34,741 nt of DNA, taken from assembly GCA_020854235.1 (NCBI GenBank), contig JADZFW010000067.1, positions 1-34,741 on the forward strand, in the 5' to 3' direction. The position numbers and the translations under genes were made by a program. The stretch is from Flavobacteriaceae bacterium (GTDB taxonomy: Bacteria > Bacteroidota > Bacteroidia > Flavobacteriales > Flavobacteriaceae). Positions 1 to 7,772 of this stretch are shown in pieces. Below the pieces are notes generated by a model. The model made no database searches. It had not been told where the DNA came from and saw nothing but the letters and a program-made list of their open reading frames with translations. Every line of letters starts with the position of its first letter. Positions within the stretch are counted from its first letter, which is position 1.

Positions 1-92
1 AAATTTGTAGTCAATCACAAATATTACTTAGTCTATTTGGTTACCAGTATTTCTGATATGTATTAATCTGTTCTTCTGTTAAAACTAAATTC

Positions 93-129
93 AAAATCCC
101 CATCAAACCAACATTTGATGGGGATTTTT
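93..129 (-). terminator. Intrinsic terminator downstream of leuS
   Basis: A hairpin with arms CCCCATCAAA and TTTGATGGGG around a 6-nt loop is flanked by A and T runs, so it could act in both directions. It lies about 70 bp past the leuS stop and probably ends that transcript. It could also serve a plus-strand gene to the left of the window. Confidence 0.8.
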
Positions 130-199
130 ATTATATAAATTTAAATTTTAGATAATATCTTTCTAACAAAAAAATAACTCAACTACCTATATCAAAACA

Positions 200-3109
200 T
201 CAACCCACCACATTGACAATCTTCCCTGGAACCACAATCACATTTTTGGGAGTACGTCCTTCCAAGATTTGTTGCGTTTTCTCATGGTTCAACACGATGT
301 TTTTCACTTCTTCCTGCGTTAAATCCAAAGGTAATTCCAAGGTAAATTTCATTTTACCATTGAAAGAAATCGGATAGTTTTTGGTGCTTTCTACCAAGTA
401 CTTTTCATCAAAAACAGGGAATGCAGCGTTGGAAATACTGTTTGAATGACCTAATTGCTCCCACAATTCTTCAGCAATATGAGGAGCATAAGGAGAAAGC
501 AAAACTGCCAAGGGTTCTAAAATTGCCCGTTGATTGCATTTTTGTTCGGTCAATTCATTGACGCAAATCATAAACGAACTCACCGATGTATTAAATGAAA
601 AGTTGGTGATATCTTCATCCACCTTTTTAATGGTTTTGTGTAAAGTCTTTAAAGAATCGGCAGATGCCGGTTCGTTACTCACAAAGAAACTTTCCTCCAA
701 ACCGTTGTGGTACAAGCGCCACAATTTTTTCAAAAATCCGTGTACACCTGTAATTCCAGCTGTATTCCATGGTTTGGCTTGTTCCAATGGACCTAAAAAC
801 ATTTCGTACATTCGCAAGGTATCGGCACCGTATTGGGTACAAATATCATCGGGATTGACGACGTTGTATTTGGATTTGGACATTTTTTCCACCTCGCGGT
901 TCACGAAAAATTTCCCGTTTGCTTCGGTGATAAACTCTGCATCTTTGTATTCGGGACGCCAGTTTTTTAAGGCTTCTATATCCAATTCATCGGATGCATT
1001 TACAAAGGAAACATCAGCATGAATCGGGGTAAACTGCGACCATTTTTTTTCATTGTCAGCCTTCATTCCGGCTTGAGCTCTTTCTTGAACGATAGATTCC
1101 ATTTTGTTTTTACTCACAAAAATGGTTTTTTGACGATTGTTGGTGCTTTCATAATCCCAACGATAAACAAAAGCACTCATCCCCAAAATCATCCCTTGAT
1201 TGATGAGTTTTTTGGCAAATTCATCAACTGGAACATAACCTCTGTCAAATAGAAACTTTTGCCAGAAACGGGCGTACAACAAGTGACCGGTGGCATGTTC
1301 GCTTCCGCCGATATACAAATCCACATCTTTCCAATATTGGAGTGCTTCCACCGATGCAAAACTCGTCTTATTGTGCGCATCCATATACCGGTTGAAATAC
1401 CAACTGCTACCTGCCCAACCCGGCATGGTGTTGAGTTCTAAGGGAAATATGGTTTGGTGGTTGATCAATTCATTGCTTACCACCTTGTTTTGAATCGTAT
1501 CCCAAGCCCAAGTATGGGCATTTCCCAATGGAGGTTTGCCGTCATCGGTAGGTAAATATTTTTCAACTTCAGGCAATATAATAGGTAGGTGTTCCGACGC
1601 AATCAACTGTGGCATTCCTTCTTTGTAATACACCGGAAAAGGTTCGCCCCAATAGCGTTGACGACTGAAAACTGCATCCCGCAAACGGTAATTGACTTTG
1701 GCACTTCCCGCTCCAATTTTTTCCAATTCTGCTATGATTTTATAGGTCGCTTCTTTATAGTCCAAACCATTTAAAAAGTCGGAATTTTGAAGTTTGAAGC
1801 CGCCTTTATCCGTAAAAGCCGTTTCCGAAATATCCTGATCAAAAATATTTTTAATGTCAGACATTCCTACTTGTCCTTTGAAAAAATTGGCGAATGCATA
1901 ATCTCTGTCATCACCTGCCGGAACAGCCATAACGGCTCCGGTACCATAGCCAGCCAACACGTAATCCCCAATCCAGATAGGAATTTGTTCACCGGTAAAC
2001 GGATGCAAGGCATAGGCGCCGGTAAACACACCTGATATCGTTTTGACATCACTCATACGATCACGCTCACTGCGTTTGGCGGTGGCTTCTATATAATTTT
2101 GAATGGCTGAGCGTTGTGCTTCTGTGGAAATTTGGGCAACCAATTCATGTTCGGGAGCCAAAGTCATAAAGGTAACGCCAAATAAGGTATCGGGTCTTGT
2201 AGTGAATACTTCAATGCTGAATGCTGAATGCTGAATTTTAAATGCAATAGAAGCACCTACTGATTTTCCAATCCAATTGCGTTGCATTTCTTTCAAATTG
2301 TCGGTCCAATCCAAACCATCCAATCCCTGTAACAAACGCTCCGAATAAGCCGAAATGCGCATAGACCATTGTTTCATTTTCTTGCGAACCACGGGATGTC
2401 CACCTCTTTCTGAAACCCCATTGACTACTTCGTCATTGGCTAGTACAGTTCCTAAGACCGGACACCAATTGACTTCCGTATCCGACAGATAAGTCAAGCG
2501 ATATTTGAGCAATACTTCTTGCTTTTCTACGTCGGAATAAGCACCCCATTCGGAAGCAGAAAATACCGGTGTATCTTCGTCGCAAACGGCGTTGATTCGG
2601 GTATTTCCTTCTTGAGTAAACACTTCGATTAATTCGGCGATAGGTCTAGCTTGATCGGAATCTTTGCAGTAATAAGATTCAAATAATTGGATAAAAATCC
2701 ATTGGGTATGCTTGTAATAATCCGAATCGGAAGTGCGTACTTCTCTACTCCAATCAAAAGAGAAACCCATTTGATCCAATTGACGACGGTAAGTAGTAAT
2801 ATTGGCTTCGGTAGTTTTGGCAGGATGCTGACCGGTTTGAATCGCATATTGTTCGGCGGGTAAACCGAAAGAATCGTATCCCATAGGATGCAACACGTTG
2901 TATCCTTTGTGACGCATAAAGCGACTGTAAATATCTGAAGCGATGTATCCCAATGGATGGCCTACGTGTAAACCCGCTCCCGACGGATAGGGAAACATAT
3001 CCAATACATAAAATTTGGGTTTATCAGCATGGTTTTCAGCTTTGAATGTTTGGTGCTCCGACCAATACTTTTGCCATTTGGCTTCAATTTCATTAAAATG
3101 ATATTTCAT
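200..3109 (-). CDS. leuS: Leucyl-tRNA synthetase
   Basis: This cytoplasmic class I synthetase charges tRNA-Leu with leucine, using ATP. The 969 residues carry the HIGH-type motif HVGH at residues 48-51, the KMSKS signature at 742-746, and an inserted CP1 editing domain recognisable by TTRPDTLFGVTF near residue 305 and GTGAVMAVPAGDDRDYAFA further on. It is about 100 residues longer than E. coli LeuS; part of the extra length is an insertion just before KMSKS (roughly residues 650-730), which I recall as typical of Bacteroidota LeuS. The ATG start gives the usual MKYHFNEIEAKWQ N-terminus. It is transcribed divergently from pyrH and ends at a strong hairpin. One oddity is a 7-nt direct tandem repeat inside the reading frame, just before the editing domain, described separately. 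Confidence 0.97.
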   Translation of the reverse strand: MKYHFNEIEAKWQKYWSEHQTFKAENHADKPKFYVLDMFPYPSGAGLHVGHPLGYIASDIYSRFMRHKGYNVLHPMGYDSFGLPAEQYAIQTGQHPAKTTEANITTYRRQLDQMGFSFDWSREVRTSDSDYYKHTQWIFIQLFESYYCKDSDQARPIAELIEVFTQEGNTRINAVCDEDTPVFSASEWGAYSDVEKQEVLLKYRLTYLSDTEVNWCPVLGTVLANDEVVNGVSERGGHPVVRKKMKQWSMRISAYSERLLQGLDGLDWTDNLKEMQRNWIGKSVGASIAFKIQHSAFSIEVFTTRPDTLFGVTFMTLAPEHELVAQISTEAQRSAIQNYIEATAKRSERDRMSDVKTISGVFTGAYALHPFTGEQIPIWIGDYVLAGYGTGAVMAVPAGDDRDYAFANFFKGQVGMSDIKNIFDQDISETAFTDKGGFKLQNSDFLNGLDYKEATYKIIAELEKIGAGSAKVNYRLRDAVFSRQRYWGEPFPVYYKEGMPQLIASEHLPIILPEVEKYLPTDDGKPPLGNAHTWAWDTIQNKVVSNELINHQTIFPLELNTMPGWAGSSWYFNRYMDAHNKTSFASVEALQYWKDVDLYIGGSEHATGHLLYARFWQKFLFDRGYVPVDEFAKKLINQGMILGMSAFVYRWDYESTNNRQKTIFVSKNKMESIVQERAQAGMKADNEKKWSQFTPIHADVSFVNASDELDIEALKNWRPEYKDAEFITEANGKFFVNREVEKMSKSKYNVVNPDDICTQYGADTLRMYEMFLGPLEQAKPWNTAGITGVHGFLKKLWRLYHNGLEESFFVSNEPASADSLKTLHKTIKKVDEDITNFSFNTSVSSFMICVNELTEQKCNQRAILEPLAVLLSPYAPHIAEELWEQLGHSNSISNAAFPVFDEKYLVESTKNYPISFNGKMKFTLELPLDLTQEEVKNIVLNHEKTQQILEGRTPKNVIVVPGKIVNVVG
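2215..2235 (-). repeat. Three TGCTGAA heptamers inside leuS
   Basis: Three perfect tandem copies of TGCTGAA (TTCAGCA on the coding strand) total 21 nt and so keep the reading frame. They encode the stretch IQHSAFSI just before EVFTTRPDT of the editing domain. The heptamer structure resembles the intergenic AAACTTT repeats elsewhere in the window, but here it sits within an essential gene. Confidence 0.85.
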
Positions 3110-3293
3110 CAGGTATAGATTCGATGTTTTAATTTCTTGGATTGTTACTTAAATGTTGACCCGTTGTTAATTGGTTGTTTCGATTATTCATTAGCTGAGA
3201 ATATATTTTTATATCACCTATCGAAAAAATCAAAATGAGTCGGCAAATTTACAAATTAGACCCTAGTATTCTTTTAAATTGCCGTTTTTTTAA

Positions 3294-3301
3294 TAATTTT
3301 G
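3294..3301 (+). promoter_or_regulatory. Candidate -7 box for pyrH-frr
   Basis: TAATTTTG fits the Bacteroidota -7 consensus TAnnTTTG and lies 16 bp before the pyrH ATG. No well-spaced -33 TTTG is visible (a TTG lies only about 12 bp upstream), so this is tentative. The remaining divergent leuS/pyrH spacer (3110-3317) is AT-rich, and I see no other feature in it. Confidence 0.35.
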
Positions 3302-3317
3302 CCCAAATTAAATTAAA

Positions 3318-4025
3318 ATGCATTACAAACGAGTTTTACTGAAGTTAAGTGGAGAGGCTTTGATGGGCGAACGTACGCATGGGATTGATCCCAAACGGCT
3401 GTCGATCTATGCAGAGGAAATCAAGCAAGTGGTTGAAAAGGGAGTAGAGGTGGCCATTGTTATCGGAGGCGGAAATATATTCAGAGGTGTAGCAGGAGCT
3501 AGCAATGGATTGGATCGCGTACAGGGAGATTATATGGGTATGTTGGCCACTTCCATCAACGGATTGGCTTTGCAAAGTGCCTTGGAAAGTACCGGAATTC
3601 CCACTCGATTACAGTCAGCTATCAAAATGGAGCAAGTTGCCGAACCTTTTATCAAGAGAAGAGCGGTGAGACATTTGGAAAAAGGTAGAGTTGTTATTTT
3701 TACAGGTGGAACCGGTAATCCGTTCTTCACAACCGATACTGCAGCAGTATTGAGAGCTGCTGAAATCAATGCCGATGTGATTTTGAAAGGCACACGTGTA
3801 GATGGTATTTACACAGCAGATCCTGAAAAATTTAAGGATGCCGTCAAATTCAACAATATTTCATATAAAGAGGTGATGGATAAAGGTTTGAAAGTAATGG
3901 ATATGACCGCTTTTACCTTGAGTGAAGAAAATAAATTGCCCATTATTGTATTTGATATGAATACTCCGGGAAATTTGATCAAACTCATCATGGGTGAAGA
4001 TATTGGAACTTTAGTAGAAAATTAA
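3318..4025 (+). CDS. pyrH: UMP kinase
   Basis: This cytoplasmic enzyme phosphorylates UMP to UDP with ATP in pyrimidine nucleotide synthesis. It belongs to the amino-acid-kinase fold and is unrelated to eukaryotic UMP/CMP kinases. The 235 residues have the family's usual length and carry [14 protein letters not shown] at the N-terminus, the glycine-rich GGGNIFRG at residues 50-57, the [15 protein letters not shown] segment in the middle, and [13 protein letters not shown]. The ATG gives the canonical [13 protein letters not shown] start. It lies 70 bp upstream of frr, a pairing common across bacteria, so co-transcription is likely. An AAACTTT repeat tract separates the two genes. Confidence 0.97.
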   Translation: MHYKRVLLKLSGEALMGERTHGIDPKRLSIYAEEIKQVVEKGVEVAIVIGGGNIFRGVAGASNGLDRVQGDYMGMLATSINGLALQSALESTGIPTRLQSAIKMEQVAEPFIKRRAVRHLEKGRVVIFTGGTGNPFFTTDTAAVLRAAEINADVILKGTRVDGIYTADPEKFKDAVKFNNISYKEVMDKGLKVMDMTAFTLSEENKLPIIVFDMNTPGNLIKLIMGEDIGTLVEN

Positions 4026-4031
4026 TAGCTT

Positions 4032-4087
4032 AAACTTTAAACTTTAAACTTTAAACTTTATAACTTTAAACTTTATAACTTTAAACC
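4032..4087 (+). repeat. AAACTTT heptamer tandem repeat between pyrH and frr
   Basis: The first part holds four perfect tandem AAACTTT units. They continue as alternating AAACTTT and ATAACTTT units for about eight copies in all, filling nearly the whole gap between the pyrH stop and the frr start. The same heptamer recurs upstream of panB (25191-25223). Confidence 0.92.
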
Positions 4088-4095
4088 CATAAGAA

Positions 4096-4650
4096 ATGGA
4101 AGACGAAATTCAATTTTTGTTAGACACTTTAAAAGAACAAATGAACAAATCAATTGCGCATTTGGAACATGAATACCGTTCCATTCGGGCAGGAAAAGCC
4201 AATCCGGCTATGTTGAGTACTGTAATGGTGGACTATTATGGATCCATGACTCCATTACAGCAAATTGCCAACTTGAGTATCATGGATGCGCATACCTTAA
4301 CGGTGCAACCATGGGAACGCAATATGCTCAATGTAATTGAAAAAGCCATTCATGTTGCCAATTTAGGTTTCAATCCTACCAATAATGGAGAGATACTCAT
4401 CATCAATGTTCCGGTTTTGACAGAAGAACGCCGTCGTGAATTGGCCAAACAAGCCAAAGCCGAATCCGAGCTAGCCAAAGTAAGTTTGAGAAATGACCGC
4501 AGAGAAGCCTTACATGAATTGAAAAAATTGGATTTACCCGAAGACATTGAAAAGGATACAGAGGAACGCATTCAAAAAACAATTGATAAATATTCTAGAT
4601 TAGTTGAAGAACATTTGGCCGCCAAGGAAAAAGAAATCATGACGGTTTAA
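4096..4650 (+). CDS. frr: Ribosome recycling factor
   Basis: With EF-G, this protein splits the post-termination ribosome so its subunits can be reused. The 184 residues match the family's normal size. Recognisable segments are the HLEHEYRSIRAGKANPAML region of the helical bundle (residues ~22-40), MTPLQQIANLSI in the hinge/domain II part, and the C-terminal helix with RRELAKQAKAESELAKVSLRNDRR leading into the EDIEKDTEERIQKTIDKY segment. The ATG at 4096 gives MEDEIQFLLDTLKEQM and directly follows the heptamer repeat tract. It is second in the pyrH-frr pair and is followed by a strong terminator. Confidence 0.97.
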   Translation: MEDEIQFLLDTLKEQMNKSIAHLEHEYRSIRAGKANPAMLSTVMVDYYGSMTPLQQIANLSIMDAHTLTVQPWERNMLNVIEKAIHVANLGFNPTNNGEILIINVPVLTEERRRELAKQAKAESELAKVSLRNDRREALHELKKLDLPEDIEKDTEERIQKTIDKYSRLVEEHLAAKEKEIMTV

Positions 4651-4675
4651 TCTAGTTAAATCTCATATAAAAAGT

Positions 4676-4707
4676 AAAAAGTCGGTTGTTTCCAACCGAC
4701 TTTTTTT
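4676..4707. terminator. Bidirectional terminator between frr and the DUF805 gene
   Basis: Perfect 8-bp stem GTCGGTTG/CAACCGAC with a TTTC loop, preceded by five A and followed by seven T. It lies between the convergent frr (plus) and DUF805 (minus) genes and can serve both. Confidence 0.88.
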
Positions 4708-4723
4708 ATAATTTATTTTGAAA

Positions 4724-5089
4724 TTATGCCTTTGGATCAGGACCATATTGATTGTCTCCTTTATTTCCTTCTGTAACAAACAAAACGAGTAACCATATTC
4801 CTCCAACAAATGGAATTAATACAATTAAATACATCCATCCACTTTTTCCAATGTCATGCAATCTTCTAACTCCGACTGAAATAGATGGAATTAAAGAAAA
4901 TAATGCCACCGCAAGATATAAATATCCGTATGGTATGCCTTCCATAAAAGTTAATCCCAATAGATTATCTAAAACTGCTGCAATAATTAAAGTAACTAGA
5001 TAGATAAGAACAAACATCCAATATTCTGTTCTTCTAGCTCTGCCATTGAAGTCGGCATACTGTTTCAAAACTTTTAAGTACCAATTCAT
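4724..5089 (-). CDS. DUF805 family inner-membrane protein
   Basis: A 121-residue hydrophobic protein with the DUF805 pattern: an N-terminal WYLKVLKQYADFNGRARRTEYW segment, three to four membrane helices, the central SVGVRRLHDIGKSGWMYL motif, and a C-terminal soluble tail ending GNKGDNQYGPDPKA. The family occurs widely in bacteria (E. coli YhaH/YhaI type). Its molecular function is not established, so none is assigned. It converges on frr, sharing the 4676-4707 terminator, and lies 165 bp beyond the end of the first TonB gene, which has its own terminator. It is probably a separate transcription unit. Confidence 0.88.
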   Translation of the reverse strand: MNWYLKVLKQYADFNGRARRTEYWMFVLIYLVTLIIAAVLDNLLGLTFMEGIPYGYLYLAVALFSLIPSISVGVRRLHDIGKSGWMYLIVLIPFVGGIWLLVLFVTEGNKGDNQYGPDPKA

Positions 5090-5206
5090 AATAATAAATG
5101 ATTTAAATGGTTAATCCTACTCGTAAGGCTTTTCGGTTCCGCCCTGAATAATCAGAATTTTGTTCAAATATAAGCAAATTTTAACATTTACTTTTAATTA
5201 TGTAAA

Positions 5207-5240
5207 AAAAACCGCCTCAATTCACATGGAGACGGTTTAG
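5207..5240 (-). terminator. Terminator after the first TonB gene
   Basis: On the minus strand, AAACCGTCTC pairs with GAGGCGGTTT (10 bp with one G-U), and the downstream arm runs into eight T. It lies just past the stop of the TonB gene at 5255-6001. Confidence 0.82.
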
Positions 5241-5254
5241 AAAAAACAAAATCT

Positions 5255-6001
5255 TTAGTCTTGAATATCAAAAACAATTGGCAAATTGTATTTCACTCTT
5301 ACAGGATTTTTCTGTTGTTGACCGGGAGTCATTTGAGGTAACAATTCAATAACTCTTTGTGCTTCTTTTTCTAATCTTTTGTGAGGCGCTCTCACTTTTA
5401 CATCCACAATATTTCCCACTTGATCTACTACAAATTGAACGGAGATTCTCTGTCTACCGGAAAGCTCCAATCCTTCTGAAACAGACACATCAAACTTATC
5501 ATTAACCAAATCATTTACTTTTTGGGAAAAACACTTTTTTAATTCTTCATTGCTTCCTTTGCAGCCTGGAAAAGCAGGTACAATTTCTACTTTATTAAAA
5601 TCGGCTGTAATTTCTTCATGTGTTCGTGCTTCAGGAATAGCATCCAATCTTTTATCCAAATTAAGCTTTTCACCCGGTGAATCATCATTGGCTTTCACTA
5701 CTGATTCAACGATTGGTTTGTCATTTTTAACAACAACCAATGTACTTAAATCTGGTTCAGGTTGAGGTTTAGGAGCATTTGGTTGGTCAATAGGGACTTC
5801 TGGGATATCATCTTCGTCATCTACAAGTATTATCGGAGTAGATGCAAAGTTTTCGGCTTTAACTGCTGTCTTGGCTTCAATAGCCAAATACACCATTAAA
5901 AGTGAAAAAACTAAACCCAATTGAATAAAAATAGCGGGTGATTTGTGTTGTACATCATCTTTTTGTACATTTGGACTGTTTTGGTTTTGTGAATTTTTCA
6001 T
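5255..6001 (-). CDS. TonB-like energy transducer (copy 1)
   Basis: A 248-residue protein with the TonB layout: a short cytoplasmic N-terminus, one membrane helix (about residues 23-42), an acidic DDEDDIPEVP stretch, a Pro-rich periplasmic linker, and a C-terminal domain with the Bacteroidota signature VPAFPGCKGSNEELKKCFSQ followed by RISVQFVVDQVGNIVDVKV and LLPQMTPGQQ. TonB proteins pass inner-membrane proton-motive energy to outer-membrane receptors. The copy at 6168-6899 is clearly homologous, sharing the FPGCKG, KKCFS, APHKRLE and LLPQMTPG segments, and each copy has its own terminator, suggesting a tandem duplication followed by independent expression. No exbB or exbD gene is visible in the window. 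Which receptor it serves cannot be read from sequence; proximity to sprA is only suggestive. Confidence 0.85.
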   Translation of the reverse strand: MKNSQNQNSPNVQKDDVQHKSPAIFIQLGLVFSLLMVYLAIEAKTAVKAENFASTPIILVDDEDDIPEVPIDQPNAPKPQPEPDLSTLVVVKNDKPIVESVVKANDDSPGEKLNLDKRLDAIPEARTHEEITADFNKVEIVPAFPGCKGSNEELKKCFSQKVNDLVNDKFDVSVSEGLELSGRQRISVQFVVDQVGNIVDVKVRAPHKRLEKEAQRVIELLPQMTPGQQQKNPVRVKYNLPIVFDIQD

Positions 6002-6116
6002 AAAATATTAAATTTAGATGCTATTTATTCATGAAATCAGTAAGGCCTATTTGATTTTTACAAAAATAAATAGCGGTTGTTAATGATTTGTTAAACACAA
6101 AAGTTATGCCAAAACA

Positions 6117-6147
6117 AAAACCGCCTTGAGTTTCCTCAAGGCGGTTT
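6117..6147 (-). terminator. Terminator after the second TonB gene
   Basis: Perfect 13-bp stem (AAACCGCCTTGAG with its complement) around a 4-nt loop, followed on the minus strand by a T-rich tail. It ends the run that begins at ruvA or at this TonB gene and separates the two TonB copies. Confidence 0.88.
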
Positions 6148-6167
6148 GCATTTATAAATAAAATTCT

Positions 6168-6899
6168 TTATTCTTGAATTAAGAACGTAATAGGTAAACT
6201 ATATTTTACAGGAACAGCTCTACCTCTTTGTTTACCGGGAGTCATTTGAGGTAATAAACTTACGACTCTAATCGCTTCAGCTTCCAAACGTTTGTGAGGT
6301 GCTCGGGCTTGAATATCGGTAATTTTTCCTGTTTTATCAATTTTAAACATCACATTGATACGTTGTTTTCCTGGAGTAAGTCCCAATTCATTGGCCAATT
6401 CCATATTAAACTTATCATTGACCAATTTTTGAACTTTTTCTGAAAAGCACTTCTTCAACTCTTCTTTTCCTCCTTTGCAACCAGGATAAATAGGAGCATC
6501 TTCAATAATATTGAAAGGGACATCTTCTATTACTTCCTCTTCAACTTCAACCTCTTTAATCTCGTGAATGACCACTTTTTGTTGTTCGTTGGTTTCTGTA
6601 GACTCTACTGCAGTTTCCACGATTTGCTTATTATCTTCCACTACCTTAATATCCTCCAACACAGGTGGTGGTGGTGGTAAATCTTGAGGTTTGATTTCCT
6701 CTAATTTTTGATCTGTTTCGGGAATATCCTCTTCATCATCTACTTTAGTATTTGCATCAGCAGTAATATTAGTATCTACTACTTTGGATTTGAATTCAAT
6801 GGCTCCATAAGTAACCAATAAGGCTAATACCAATCCAAGCAACATAAAGAGTTTGCTAAAATTCTCCAAATTGGAGCGAGAACTTTTCTTTGCTTCCAT
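6168..6899 (-). CDS. TonB-like energy transducer (copy 2)
   Basis: A 243-residue paralogue of the neighbouring TonB protein. Its membrane helix lies at about residues 16-36, followed by DDEEDIPETDQ, a Pro-rich PPPPPVLEDIKVVEDNKQI linker with a long Glu/Val-rich stretch, and the periplasmic C-terminal domain with APIYPGCKGGKEELKKCFSEK, RINVMFKIDKTGKI and LLPQMTPGKQ. It would couple inner-membrane proton-motive force to outer-membrane transport. In flavobacteria I recall a TonB gene downstream of the sprA-gcvH-vanZ run, and this copy occupies that position, 91 bp past vanZ, so it is more likely than copy 1 to be the conserved member. Co-transcription with vanZ is possible but not shown. Confidence 0.87.
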   Translation of the reverse strand: MEAKKSSRSNLENFSKLFMLLGLVLALLVTYGAIEFKSKVVDTNITADANTKVDDEEDIPETDQKLEEIKPQDLPPPPPVLEDIKVVEDNKQIVETAVESTETNEQQKVVIHEIKEVEVEEEVIEDVPFNIIEDAPIYPGCKGGKEELKKCFSEKVQKLVNDKFNMELANELGLTPGKQRINVMFKIDKTGKITDIQARAPHKRLEAEAIRVVSLLPQMTPGKQRGRAVPVKYSLPITFLIQE

Positions 6900-6990
6900 G
6901 TGTAATGGGTTTAATTAATTGCGTGCTAATTTATAAAAATTTATTATACAAAAACTAATTTGATTTATATAAAATGAATTTTGAAAAAAT

Positions 6991-7398
6991 TTAACGTTTG
7001 TCTTGATTTATCGACCTGTAATATAACCAATTAAAGGTTGTCATACCTAAAATTAACCCTATAAAATTGGCTACGGCATCCTTCCAATCAGCTGTTCTAC
7101 TTTCTGTTATTGACGCTTGCAAACCTTCAACAACAATGCCAAAGATGGTCAAAGCTATCAAAAGTATCAAAAGACTTTTTGACATACTATGTTTTTTAAG
7201 CAACATCATCCATACCCACATCATGACCATATAAGCAGAGGCGTGAAGAATTTTATCTGAGATTTGAAATGTTTGAATCTGAATAGAATTACTATTTATC
7301 AAACTCATCGTCAATATAAAAACAGTAAAGGAAATGGCTATCCAAAGGGAATTAACCAGCCAAAAGTTCAGTATACGCTTTAGCATCCAATAATTCAT
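6991..7398 (-). CDS. VanZ family membrane protein
   Basis: A 135-residue protein with about four membrane helices: an N-terminal [18 protein letters not shown] helix, the [19 protein letters not shown] helix bearing the family's conserved histidine region, and the [32 protein letters not shown] segment, whose E-x(9-10)-R-xx-D-xxD-xxxNxxG pattern is the VanZ hallmark. The namesake contributes to low-level teicoplanin resistance in enterococci, but the role of these flavobacterial homologues is unknown. Its start overlaps the end of gcvH by 47 bp, so the two are translationally linked. The first ATG (7398) is given; the in-frame ATG at 7386 (MLKRILN) is equally plausible. Confidence 0.85.
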   Translation of the reverse strand: MNYWMLKRILNFWLVNSLWIAISFTVFILTMSLINSNSIQIQTFQISDKILHASAYMVMMWVWMMLLKKHSMSKSLLILLIALTIFGIVVEGLQASITESRTADWKDAVANFIGLILGMTTFNWLYYRSINQDKR

Positions 7399-7732
7399 CT
7401 AATTCAGATGGATTTGAAATTTTAACTTTAATAATCCAACCCTTTCCATATGGATCTTTATTGATGTTTTCGGGTGCATTTTCCAAATCTTCATTAAATG
7501 CTATGACCTCTCCTGATACAGGTAAAAACAAATCGGATACAGTTTTAACAGCTTCAACTGAACCAAAAACAGCATCTTTATCCAATGTTTCATCCAAAGA
7601 AGGTATATCAACATATACGATGTCGCCTAATTCAGATTGAGCAAACTCAGTGATTCCAATGGTTCCTATTTCACCTTCGACCAAAATCCATTCATGGTCA
7701 TTCGTGTATTTTAAATTGGTTGGGATATTCAT
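7352..7732 (-). CDS. gcvH: Glycine cleavage system H protein
   Basis: GcvH is the lipoyl carrier that shuttles the aminomethyl group between the P, T and L proteins of glycine cleavage. The 126 residues have the normal length. The lipoylation site is Lys63 in [14 protein letters not shown], preceded by [19 protein letters not shown] and followed by the conserved N[13 protein letters not shown] segment. The start [15 protein letters not shown] matches the family. The gene lies 40 bp downstream of sprA and overlaps vanZ. The other glycine-cleavage genes are not in the window; the position of gcvH next to sprA is a recurring flavobacterial arrangement, not a functional pairing I can explain. Confidence 0.96.
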   Translation of the reverse strand: MNIPTNLKYTNDHEWILVEGEIGTIGITEFAQSELGDIVYVDIPSLDETLDKDAVFGSVEAVKTVSDLFLPVSGEVIAFNEDLENAPENINKDPYGKGWIIKVKISNPSELDELLDAKAYTELLAG

Positions 7733-7772
7733 TATATTTACGATTTACGATTTAAGAAAAAAAGATTAAATA

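Noticed and set aside
534-1022. 162-residue plus-strand frame opposite leuS
   Set aside because: Antisense to conserved leuS coding sequence with no recognisable protein features.
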